Of a DNA stretch of 11,367 nucleotides, positions 1-6,899 are shown one piece after another (the first letter of the stretch is position 1; each line of letters opens with the position of its first letter). The position numbers were made by a program, and so were the translations under genes. The stretch is from positions 1 through 11,367 of the forward strand of contig JAITPH010000164.1 in the NCBI GenBank assembly GCA_031289515.1, given 5' to 3'. Source of the stretch: Tannerella sp. Lineage in GTDB: Bacteria > Bacteroidota > Bacteroidia > Bacteroidales > Tannerellaceae. The notes under the pieces were generated by a model. It worked only from the letters and a program-made list of their open reading frames with translations. It was not told where the DNA came from and did not search any database.

Positions 1-60
1 CGTCGCAGCGCCCATTAGAGTGCCGATAAACGGTATTATTAGACCGATAGATACGTTCAT
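1..60 (-). CDS. Partial membrane protein N-terminus, probable ZIP-family metal transporter
   Basis: Only the first 20 codons are in the window, read on the minus strand from an ATG at 60-58; the rest lies beyond base 1. The peptide is hydrophobic and contains IPFIGTLMGAA, which resembles the first transmembrane helix of bacterial ZIP (zinc/iron permease) proteins, where a P-F-x-G-T-x-x-G-A-A pattern is common near the N-terminus. ZIP proteins import divalent metals across the inner membrane. A TAnnTTTG-type box lies about 30 bases upstream, which supports this start. Any other membrane protein with a glycine-rich first helix is possible, so the family call is an inference from a very short stretch. 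Confidence 0.45.
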   Translation of the reverse strand, partial: MNVSIGLIIPFIGTLMGAAT

Positions 61-90
61 AATTGCAAATTATCAATAAATTTCATCCGG

Positions 91-122
91 CAAAGTTAAA
101 AAAAATATGGCATACGAAAAAA
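91..122 (-). promoter_or_regulatory. Candidate Bacteroidota promoter for the minus-strand gene at 1-60
   Basis: On the minus strand, bases 98-91 read TAACTTTG, a match to the Bacteroidota -7 consensus TAnnTTTG. About 20 bases further upstream is a T-rich stretch (complement of the A-run at 117-124) in place of a clean TTTG -33 box. Transcription would start around base 85, giving a leader of about 25 bases before the ATG at 60. Confidence 0.45.
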
Positions 123-134
123 AATATCCGAACT

Positions 135-166
135 CTTGTATCTTCGGGAAATTTGCCTTACCTTTG
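135..166 (+). promoter_or_regulatory. Candidate Bacteroidota promoter for the 1455-residue exoprotein
   Basis: TACCTTTG at 159-166 fits the -7 consensus TAnnTTTG and is followed by CACC. CTTG at 135-138 sits 20 bases upstream and can serve as a partial -33 box. The predicted start, near 172, lies about 140 bases before the ATG at 315, an unusually long leader. A weaker box-like sequence, TAGCATTG at 284-291, is closer to the gene and cannot be excluded. Confidence 0.45.
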
Positions 167-314
167 CACCATGATTAACCACACCCTGCATCCATATTAA
201 TAATCGGTCAAAACCTACCCCCCGCATCTCTTTATTAATAGCAGCCTGACAGCGTAACGGATAATGTGTATATGATTAGATTTTAGCATTGTTGTATGTA
301 AAACCGCAAAAGAG

Positions 315-3300
315 ATGAAAAGATTGATTTTAATGATTGGTTTGGTATTTTATGCCACGGTTTCCGCTTTCTCCCAATGGAGCTGGGGCGGACAGATATA
401 CTACGGATACGGTTCGTCCGTCGGTAATATAAGTTTTAACAGCGACGTCGAGTTATGGATAGCCGAAGGACGGACATTGACGGTCGGCAACGTCGCGACG
501 CACGGCTTCAGCCTCACGAAACACGGTGGCGGAACGCTCGTAATATCCGGCGACAATCCGGAATGGGACGGAGATATAATTTACGGAAGCAGGGCGGATT
601 CCATCGTGCTCGCCGGCACGCTTGGGCATTTCGTAAACGATTCCGTCGGACACCTGTACACAGGCAGCATCATATCCTCGCCCGATTCCGTAAACGTGTT
701 CGTGATAAATCAGCCGGATGCCGAAGTCCAGACCTTCGACACGTATGGATACCGGAACAGCGGCAGAGGATTGACGATAATTCAGTCCGGCAAGTCCTGT
801 TCCCGCTTTGTCCGCAGTTCGCACAGCCTTATGGCGAATATCGAGCTTCGGAACGCAGGCGTTGTCTACATCGATGGCGAATACCACACCGAACGCATCG
901 CGGTAACGAACGGCGGCACGCTCATCATGGGCGAGAACAGCGCCGACGGCATCCGCGACGTCGTTTCCTTCGACAGAAACGGCCCCGATTCGCCGTTCGA
1001 GATACTTAACTTTGCGAAATCCACGGTTCTGCAAATAGGCAATTACTACGGTCCGACGCTGGCGCAACTCAGCGGAACGGTCATACATTCCGGCACGCTC
1101 AAAATCGACGTGTACGATCCGGGCGTCTACTGGGATTTGACGGCAGACATGCCCGACTGGGCCGGCTCGTTTTCCGACAAGATAGAAATCGATTCCGGAG
1201 AGTACATATTTAATGACGGCGCCGGGATAGACATTGCCTTCGACCCGGCGTTCGAGTCGGCGGTAATACAGAGCGACGCCGATTATTTCCTGCCTCTTGT
1301 CATCGTCGACCGTCCGGCGCTGTCGCCCATTACCGGTGCGAACAGGGTTAAAGTCGTTCAGAACTTTCCGGGATGGAACATGAGCTTCTTCGTAGGCGAC
1401 GGCATGTACGGAACGCGCATCGGCTGGGGATATATAAAAATGTCGAAGATATTGCCCGATCTGTACGCTTTCTCCGATTTCACCAATACGGCGCGCGACA
1501 ATCCGGTTGCCATACCTGTCAAAAACAACGACAGATCGCCGAACAAACCGTTTACTCCGGTCGCAATCACCGGACAGCCGCATCACGGAACAGCCGCCGT
1601 CGTGTCCGGCGACACGGTCGTGTATATGCCTGCCCGTGGATACACCGGACTCGACACGATGACATACCGCATCACTTTCGGCGCGGATACTTCCTACGCG
1701 AAAATATACATTACGGTTTCCGAATGGCCGGACAACATCGACCTGTCGGCCGACTGTTTCGGCAATGCTGAAGCTACGGCGTGGAGCATAGAGAAGAAAT
1801 ACCAGTCGCAGGCATCCCTGTCCGACAGGGTGCATTCGTCGGCGCAGCCTCTTGTCGGCGACCTCGACGGCGACGGCATACCGGAAATAGTGACGATGAA
1901 CTACGCCGGTTCTCCATACTTCTCGGACCGGATACTTATCTTCCGCGCCGACCTGACGCTGTACGGCTCGATACCTGTTCCGACGGCCGAATCGTATGCA
2001 ACGCTTCCGCTTGCCGTCGGCGACGTGGACGGCGACGGCCGCGGCGAGATAATCTACGGCTCCGGTTACCGCAACGGCACGGCAGGCGGAACTCTTCCGG
2101 CCGACGAACGGTACAGGCTCTACGCTTTCCGCATGGACGGCTCTCAAGTCTGGAAATCCGACCGGACTTATATCGAAACGTTCAACGGCTCGCGCTTTCA
2201 TTCCGCGTCGATAAACATTTCCGACCTCGACGGCGACGGAAGGGTAGAGATTGCCGTCGGCGACCGCGTGTTTGCGGGCGAAAGCGGCGTCATGCTCGCC
2301 ACGCTTCTTCCGGGCGGAAGGGGCAGGCAGAGGAATGCAGCCTCGGCGACCGACGTCGACGGATACATGCCTGCAATCGGCGACATCAACGGCGACGGCA
2401 TTCAGGAAATCGCCGCCGGAAATACTACTTACCAGATCAGGATAGCGAGCCGCACGGATCCGTCGCTCAACAGAATCAGGATAACCGGCAAGCTGACGTA
2501 TCTGTACGATTCGCTGGCGGTGGACGGATATACTTCGGTGGCGGACATCGACATGGACGGCAAGCTCGACGTCGTCGTCGTCGGACGTAATCCGGACGTC
2601 AATCCCGAATCGAGAATGTACGTATGGCAGGGCACGGGCATAAGATCAAACCAGATAGGCGACATCATCACCGGCGACAGAATCGCTTTCCCCGCGGGAT
2701 ACGGCGGACATGTTCCCACTCAGGGACACAACGGCTCGCGGGCTTTCGTCGGAGATATTAACCGCGACGGAACGGCGGACATCGTCTATGCGAGCAATTA
2801 CCTGATAGCGGCGGTCTCGTATGTTCCGGGAAACAGGTCGTTCGGTTTCGTATCGCGCTCGAAAACGTCGGACGCATCAGGTTCGGCGGCGACGACGGCG
2901 TTCGACTTCAACCTCGACGGCAGTCCGGAACTCGTTCACCGCGACGATACGCATCTTCACGTCTACGACCTGAACGGTCAAGAGATTGCATCGCTCGAAT
3001 GTCAGGCTGTCGCCGGTACGGAATCTCCGGTCATAGTCGACTTGAACGGCGACGGCGAAGCTGAGATACTCGTTTCGGGCGCCGATCCTTCGGACAAGCC
3101 CAACGACGGCGGCGACGTCGCGGGCAACTGCCGCCTGATGGTCTTCGGAAGCTCCGCCCGCGGCGGCAAGTGGGCAAGCGCACGCCGGGTCTGGAATCAG
3201 CACGGCTACAACGTTGCCAACATAAACGAAGACCTGACCGTTCCGCGCTATCCGATGAACGCGGCGGCAATCTTTCCGGGCGGCGACGGCGTGATAAACA

Positions 3301-4682
3301 CCGGGGACGACGTTCATCCCTACAACGGTTTCATGCAGCAAATGACGGTAATGAACCGGAACGGCAACACGATGATGTATGTTCCCGACGTTTACATCGA
3401 CCGCAATGCGAGCCTGATGACGCTGACGGGCGATTCGCTGTCCGTAACGGTCGCCGTCGTCAACCGGGGCACGGCCGCCACCGGCTCGCCGGTCTACATC
3501 ACGCTGTACAGGGAGAATGTCTCGACGCAGTCGAAAATCCTGACCCATGCCGCGGATATTTCAATCAAGCCCGGCGAAACGGCGTACGTTACCGTTGGCA
3601 TCAAGAATATCAAGCCGTATTTTCCGATGGTCTACGTAGCGGCGCGCGTCAATGACGACGGCTCCGTCTTCCCCGCCGTGCAGGAATGCGATGCGACGAA
3701 CAACGTTGTCAGGATGCCCGGCTCCATAGCCTCGCTGGTGATGAAAAAGGACGCGATGCTGAACGGCGTTCCGGACAACGGCGCTTTGCCGAATCCTGTC
3801 TCGGCGCTGTTTAACGAGAACATACAGTACAAAATCACGACCGTAAACGTCAATTACCGGTACGGTACGGTGACGGTACGCGATACGCTGCCGCTGTATA
3901 TGGACTATGTCGCAGGCTCGTCGTCGCCGGCGGCGCAGCTGACGAACACCGCCGGCGCTCCCTCGCGGCAGGTTCTTGAATGGACGCTGCCGAACATCTC
4001 TCCTATGAATGCGTTTACGGTTTCCTATACGGCAACGCCCCAGAGCGGCTCGTGCGCTTCGCAACCGCTGTTTGTCAACAGGGCATGGGTGACGGTGAGC
4101 GACACGGTCACGGTCGAAACCAACGGCACGTACCATCAGGGAGCGGGCATCAGCCTCATCAACTTCTCTTCCGGAGCGGGCGGAATACTGCTCAACGCGC
4201 ATCCGCAGGCTCTGGACTACAAGACGCATCCCCGGTCGGGCGTCATCGTCGCCTCGGACGATGGCTACGAGTTTGCGGGCTGGAGTCACGACAGTTACGT
4301 CTCGCTTCGCGGCGATACGGTCGGCGCCTGCGAGGGCATAATGTCCTACGAGGCAATCCGCGTATACGGCAATGTAACCCTGAAAGCCAATTTCGAGCTT
4401 GCCAAGTCCGACGGCTCGCTCCACAAGGTAGACAGCCTGACGAACGCCGGCGACGACAAGTCCGTCCTGCCCGTCCTGACCGACGACGTCTGGTCTGCCG
4501 GAAGAGTTCTCTACGTCCGTACCGCGAATCCGGGCAGCGTCGTAAGGATATACTCCGCCGCAGGCGCTTCGATAAAGCAGCAACATACGATAACCGAAGG
4601 CGACATGTCGTTCACGCTCCCTCCCGGCATATACGTCGTGACGATAAACAACGGCGCCGGACGCAAGGTGGTGATTGAATAG
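315..4682 (+). CDS. T9SS-exported multidomain FG-GAP/VCBS repeat exoprotein, adhesin-like
   Basis: Predicted large secreted or surface protein of 1455 residues. A signal peptide (residues 1-20, ending SAFSQ) supports the start. Residues 70-90 hold GGGTLVISGDNPEWDGDI, similar to autotransporter-associated beta-strand repeats. About 395-460 is a cadherin-like Ig domain (HGTAAVVSGDTVVYMPARGYTG, read in two parts). Residues 510-920 contain eight FG-GAP/VCBS calcium-type loops with D-x-D/N-x-D-G cores near 515, 569, 636, 689, 743, 813, 864 and 908, which suggests a beta-propeller. VWNQHGYNVANINEDL at 959-974 follows. About 1024-1133 is CARDB-like, 1142-1240 DUF11-like, and 1285-1360 resembles InlB/Flg_new repeats. 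About 1390-1455 is a type IX secretion sorting domain (VRIYSAAG, then PPGIYVVTINN, ending KVVIE). Adhesion or glycan binding is an inference; no enzymatic residues were recognised. No clear Shine-Dalgarno site is present, only AAAGAG next to the ATG. The gene is monocistronic and convergent with the next gene. Confidence 0.9.
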   Translation: MKRLILMIGLVFYATVSAFSQWSWGGQIYYGYGSSVGNISFNSDVELWIAEGRTLTVGNVATHGFSLTKHGGGTLVISGDNPEWDGDIIYGSRADSIVLAGTLGHFVNDSVGHLYTGSIISSPDSVNVFVINQPDAEVQTFDTYGYRNSGRGLTIIQSGKSCSRFVRSSHSLMANIELRNAGVVYIDGEYHTERIAVTNGGTLIMGENSADGIRDVVSFDRNGPDSPFEILNFAKSTVLQIGNYYGPTLAQLSGTVIHSGTLKIDVYDPGVYWDLTADMPDWAGSFSDKIEIDSGEYIFNDGAGIDIAFDPAFESAVIQSDADYFLPLVIVDRPALSPITGANRVKVVQNFPGWNMSFFVGDGMYGTRIGWGYIKMSKILPDLYAFSDFTNTARDNPVAIPVKNNDRSPNKPFTPVAITGQPHHGTAAVVSGDTVVYMPARGYTGLDTMTYRITFGADTSYAKIYITVSEWPDNIDLSADCFGNAEATAWSIEKKYQSQASLSDRVHSSAQPLVGDLDGDGIPEIVTMNYAGSPYFSDRILIFRADLTLYGSIPVPTAESYATLPLAVGDVDGDGRGEIIYGSGYRNGTAGGTLPADERYRLYAFRMDGSQVWKSDRTYIETFNGSRFHSASINISDLDGDGRVEIAVGDRVFAGESGVMLATLLPGGRGRQRNAASATDVDGYMPAIGDINGDGIQEIAAGNTTYQIRIASRTDPSLNRIRITGKLTYLYDSLAVDGYTSVADIDMDGKLDVVVVGRNPDVNPESRMYVWQGTGIRSNQIGDIITGDRIAFPAGYGGHVPTQGHNGSRAFVGDINRDGTADIVYASNYLIAAVSYVPGNRSFGFVSRSKTSDASGSAATTAFDFNLDGSPELVHRDDTHLHVYDLNGQEIASLECQAVAGTESPVIVDLNGDGEAEILVSGADPSDKPNDGGDVAGNCRLMVFGSSARGGKWASARRVWNQHGYNVANINEDLTVPRYPMNAAAIFPGGDGVINTGDDVHPYNGFMQQMTVMNRNGNTMMYVPDVYIDRNASLMTLTGDSLSVTVAVVNRGTAATGSPVYITLYRENVSTQSKILTHAADISIKPGETAYVTVGIKNIKPYFPMVYVAARVNDDGSVFPAVQECDATNNVVRMPGSIASLVMKKDAMLNGVPDNGALPNPVSALFNENIQYKITTVNVNYRYGTVTVRDTLPLYMDYVAGSSSPAAQLTNTAGAPSRQVLEWTLPNISPMNAFTVSYTATPQSGSCASQPLFVNRAWVTVSDTVTVETNGTYHQGAGISLINFSSGAGGILLNAHPQALDYKTHPRSGVIVASDDGYEFAGWSHDSYVSLRGDTVGACEGIMSYEAIRVYGNVTLKANFELAKSDGSLHKVDSLTNAGDDKSVLPVLTDDVWSAGRVLYVRTANPGSVVRIYSAAGASIKQQHTITEGDMSFTLPPGIYVVTINNGAGRKVVIE

Positions 4683-4694
4683 TTGAAGGTTGTA

Positions 4695-4866
4695 TTTTCG
4701 TCCGTCATGTCGACCGGACAGGTATCCGTCATTGCGGCACTATCCGTCATGTCGACCGGAGCGAAGCGCAGTGGAGACATCTCGTGTGTCGCCAAGCAGA
4801 TGTCTCCACTTCGCTCCCTTGTCGCTCCGGTCGACATGACGGACGAAAAGTACACGCAATGACGGA
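4695..4866. repeat. Composite inverted repeat between convergent genes
   Basis: Bases 4695-4718 (TTTTCGTCCGTCATGTCGAC and four more) are an exact 24-base inverted match to 4826-4849. A second copy of the same core at 4743-4764 is an exact 22-base inverted match to 4822-4843. AGTGGAGACATCT at 4770-4782 is exactly inverted at 4798-4810. TCCGTCATTGCG at 4725-4736 is exactly inverted at 4855-4866. So one right-hand arm can pair with either of two left-hand copies, giving alternative hairpins. The element sits between two convergent genes and could end transcription from both sides, or be a dispersed REP-like or MITE-like element. No ORF of its own is apparent. Confidence 0.85.
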
Positions 4867-4877
4867 CGAATCGACTT

Positions 4878-5378
4878 TCAATTTCCGACCGAAAGGTACT
4901 TGCGCCAGTAAAACATGTCGTCTTCCGGGATGTCGAAGCCCTTGCTTTTGTAGAGATGTTGGGCTATGGCGTTGTCTTTTCTTACTTCGAGCGTCAGGCG
5001 GCTGCAGTTGCGCCGTTCCGCGACGGCTATTACGGCGTCCATCAGGGCGTGTCCGATACGTTTGCCGCGGCGTTCTTTCAGTACTATGACGTCGTGGATG
5101 TTTATCATCGGCTTGACGGTGAACGTCGAAAAGTTCTCGAACGCTATCAGCATTCCGCAGCGGCTTTCGCCTACCGAAGCCAGCAGAACGATGGATTTCG
5201 GATGCTTGTTAAGCTCGTCGGCAAGCATAATCTTTTGATGTTCGTCCAGCAGTTCGCCGCCGCCCATCTCGTCACCGATGTAGGCATTTATCAGGAAACC
5301 TATGGCTTCCAGATCGTCAATGTTCGAGTAGTCGCACTCTTTTACCGTCACTTCGTAATTTTTCATTTTTACAGTCAT
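4878..5378 (-). CDS. GNAT-family N-acetyltransferase
   Basis: Predicted cytoplasmic acetyl-CoA-dependent N-acetyltransferase of 166 residues, a usual length for a single-domain GNAT. Motif A is visible at residues 94-113: strand NIHDVIVLKERRGKRIGHAL, with the pyrophosphate-binding R-x-x-G-x-G/A type loop at RRGKRIG. Motif B follows at 127-148 (RLTLEVRKDNAIAQHLYKSK), with the asparagine and tyrosine usual in the family, then a GF turn. The acceptor substrate cannot be told; small metabolites, antibiotics or protein N-termini are all possible. The start at 5378 is next to a good promoter. An internal ATG at 5366 (MKNYEVTV), preceded by an A-rich stretch, is an equally plausible start and would drop four residues. 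It is transcribed divergently from the HIRAN gene. Confidence 0.88.
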   Translation of the reverse strand: MTVKMKNYEVTVKECDYSNIDDLEAIGFLINAYIGDEMGGGELLDEHQKIMLADELNKHPKSIVLLASVGESRCGMLIAFENFSTFTVKPMINIHDVIVLKERRGKRIGHALMDAVIAVAERRNCSRLTLEVRKDNAIAQHLYKSKGFDIPEDDMFYWRKYLSVGN

Positions 5379-5391
5379 TATGAATTAGGGC

Positions 5392-5423
5392 GCAAAGATA
5401 AAAAAAAACCGGCATCCGTCAAA
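5392..5423 (-). promoter_or_regulatory. Bacteroidota promoter for the GNAT gene
   Basis: On the minus strand, bases 5423-5420 read TTTG (-33 box) and 5399-5392 read TATCTTTG (-7 box), with a spacer of exactly 20 bases. This fits the Bacteroidota housekeeping sigma consensus closely. Transcription would begin around 5385, leaving a very short leader before the ATG at 5378, or about 19 bases before the alternative ATG at 5366. Confidence 0.65.
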
Positions 5424-5442
5424 AAATGTCAATATCAATCCG

Positions 5443-5450
5443 TATCTTTG
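5443..5450 (+). promoter_or_regulatory. -7 box for the HIRAN / serine hydrolase pair
   Basis: TATCTTTG is a full match to TAnnTTTG and lies 23 bases before the ATG at 5474, so the leader would be about 17 bases. No clean TTTG -33 box is seen 20 bases upstream; the corresponding stretch is A-rich. It faces away from the GNAT promoter about 45 bases to the left, so the two upstream regions overlap. Confidence 0.5.
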
Positions 5451-5473
5451 TAGCGTAATTAAAACAAAATTTT

Positions 5474-5812
5474 ATGAAAGACAGAAATTTGGATACGTTT
5501 CACATAGCCGGATTTACCTATTACGACGGCATTGACGTAATGAAAGAGCTGGAAATAGGAACGTGGCTGACCGTAGTCGCCGAGCCGGAAAACCGGCACG
5601 ATCCTTCGGCGGTAGCCATATACTACAAGGAAGTAAAGCTCGGTTTCGTGCCGCGCGACAAAAACAGCCTGATAAGGAAACTGCTCGATTGCGGGCACGA
5701 CATTTTCGAGACGCGCATCAACCGCATATCGCCCGAAGAATACCCCGAAAAGCAGATAGGCGTCATCGTGCGTATAAAGGACAGGAGCAAAAACGATTTA
5801 AATCCCGAATGA
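5474..5812 (+). CDS. Stand-alone HIRAN-domain protein
   Basis: Small predicted cytoplasmic protein of 112 residues, almost entirely one HIRAN domain. The hallmarks are in order: FHIAGFTYYDG (residues 9-19), the glycine of LEIG, then LTVVAEPENRHDPSAVAIYY (32-51), and KLGFVPRDKNSLIRKLLDCG (55-74). In eukaryotic Rad5/HLTF helicases this domain binds 3' ends of single-stranded DNA. Bacteria carry both stand-alone forms and forms fused to nucleases or helicases, with mostly unknown roles. Nucleic-acid binding is therefore a family-based inference. There is no signal peptide and no fused enzyme. The stop is four bases before the start of the serine hydrolase gene, so the two are probably co-transcribed, although their predicted compartments differ. 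Confidence 0.85.
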   Translation: MKDRNLDTFHIAGFTYYDGIDVMKELEIGTWLTVVAEPENRHDPSAVAIYYKEVKLGFVPRDKNSLIRKLLDCGHDIFETRINRISPEEYPEKQIGVIVRIKDRSKNDLNPE

Positions 5813-5816
5813 CGAT

Positions 5817-6851
5817 ATGAAAAAATTCATCATAACATCGTTGATAGCGGTATGCAGCATGCCGTTATTCTGTCAAAAGGAGACGTCGTTGCCGCGCTCC
5901 GCGTTTGCAACCGAAAAAGTCGGCGAAAAGGGATTTGCCGCCTATCTCGACGCGGTGGCAAAGAGCCGGACGGAGATGCACAGCATAATGATTGTGCGCA
6001 ACGGCAAGGTAGTCGCCGAACACTGGTTCGACGGATTCGCCGCCGACAAGCCGCACGTGATGCACTCCGTCAGCAAGACGTTTACGGCAACCGCCATCGG
6101 TTTCGCCGTTTCGGAAGGCAGGCTGAAGGTATCGGACAAAGTCGCGCCGTTCTTTCCGGACAAAATGCCCGCCGACGTTAGCGAAAACCTGAAATCGCTT
6201 GAGATACGCCATCTGCTCACCATGTCGTCCGGTCACGACGTCGAGCCGAAACGCGGCGACGGCGACTGGCTCGAAACGTTCTTCAACGCGCCGTTTGAAC
6301 ACAAGCCCGGCACGCAGTTCGTATACAACAGTCTGGCAACATACGTCCTCTCCGCCATCATCCAGAAGACGACCGGCGAGAAACTGATCGACTACCTCGC
6401 GCCCCGCCTGTTCGACCCGCTGGGCATCACAGGCGCGGAATGGCAGGAAAGCGCGGCAGGCATCAACTGCGGCGGCTGGGGCTTGTTCGTGAAAACCGAA
6501 GACATGGCGAAACTCGGTCTGTTTATCCTGCAAAAAGGCGTATGGAACGGTAACCGGCTGTTGCCTGCGGCATGGTTTGACGAAGCGACGACCTCGAAAA
6601 TCGCCTCCCTGCCGTCGGGAACGAAAAGGGAAGACCTCAAGATAAAACCCGAAGAGAGCGACTGGCTGCAAGGCTACGGCTATCAGATGTGGCGCAGCCG
6701 TCACAACTCGTATCGCGCCGACGGAGCATACGGTCAGTACATCCTCGTCCTGCCCGAAAAAAACGCCGTAATAGCCGCAACCGCTCAAGTGAACGACATG
6801 CAGGCAGAACTGAACCTGATATGGGAATACCTGCTTCCGGCGCTGGAATGA
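5817..6851 (+). CDS. Secreted serine hydrolase, beta-lactamase/penicillin-binding fold (PF00144 type)
   Basis: Predicted periplasmic hydrolase of 344 residues in the class C beta-lactamase / esterase / DD-peptidase-like superfamily. A signal peptide covers about residues 1-20 (MKKFIITSLIAVCSMPLFCQ); cysteines at 13 and 19 leave open a lipoprotein form, but a signal peptidase I site before Q20 looks more likely. The catalytic S-x-x-K motif is S84-V-S-K87 (MHSVSKTFTATAIGFAV). Y170 in FVYNSLATYVLSAII is the likely general-base tyrosine, here as Y-N-S rather than the more common Y-S-N or Y-A-N. CGGWGLFVKTEDMAKLG (from about 218) and DGAYGQYILVLPEKN (from 302) match later family motifs. The natural substrate cannot be told; beta-lactam resistance should not be assumed. 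It follows the HIRAN gene after four bases. Confidence 0.9.
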   Translation: MKKFIITSLIAVCSMPLFCQKETSLPRSAFATEKVGEKGFAAYLDAVAKSRTEMHSIMIVRNGKVVAEHWFDGFAADKPHVMHSVSKTFTATAIGFAVSEGRLKVSDKVAPFFPDKMPADVSENLKSLEIRHLLTMSSGHDVEPKRGDGDWLETFFNAPFEHKPGTQFVYNSLATYVLSAIIQKTTGEKLIDYLAPRLFDPLGITGAEWQESAAGINCGGWGLFVKTEDMAKLGLFILQKGVWNGNRLLPAAWFDEATTSKIASLPSGTKREDLKIKPEESDWLQGYGYQMWRSRHNSYRADGAYGQYILVLPEKNAVIAATAQVNDMQAELNLIWEYLLPALE

Positions 6852-6899
6852 GCAACTTTATTTCAAAAATAATTTATTAACATTTTAATTTTATATCAC

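Noticed and set aside
453..2201. 582-codon open frame antisense to the exoprotein gene
   Set aside because: It is arginine/valine-rich with no recognisable domain and lies opposite a gene with clear domains. It results from the GC-rich codon use of the plus strand.
1857..3070. Recurring GACGGCGACGG-type DNA strings as a possible DNA repeat array
   Set aside because: They are explained by the codons for the D-x-D-G-D-G calcium loops, at irregular spacing within a coding region.
4308..4316. RGD tripeptide (residues 1332-1334) in the exoprotein as a possible integrin-binding site
   Set aside because: A single three-residue match in a 1455-residue protein is expected by chance, and the context is a beta-repeat module without other support.
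3561..4586. 341-codon antisense open frame
   Set aside because: Same cause: low-complexity, arginine-rich translation opposite the CARDB/DUF11 part of the exoprotein, with no start signals.
4956..5453. 165-codon plus-strand frame opposite the GNAT gene
   Set aside because: The minus strand has a well-formed GNAT protein with its own promoter; the plus-strand translation shows no family features.
5865..6788. 307-codon antisense open frame opposite the serine hydrolase
   Set aside because: No domain is recognisable, and the plus strand carries intact catalytic motifs and a signal peptide.
5817..6851. Serine hydrolase as an antibiotic-resistance beta-lactamase
   Set aside because: The fold family includes many esterases and peptidases, the second motif is atypical, and there is no resistance context.
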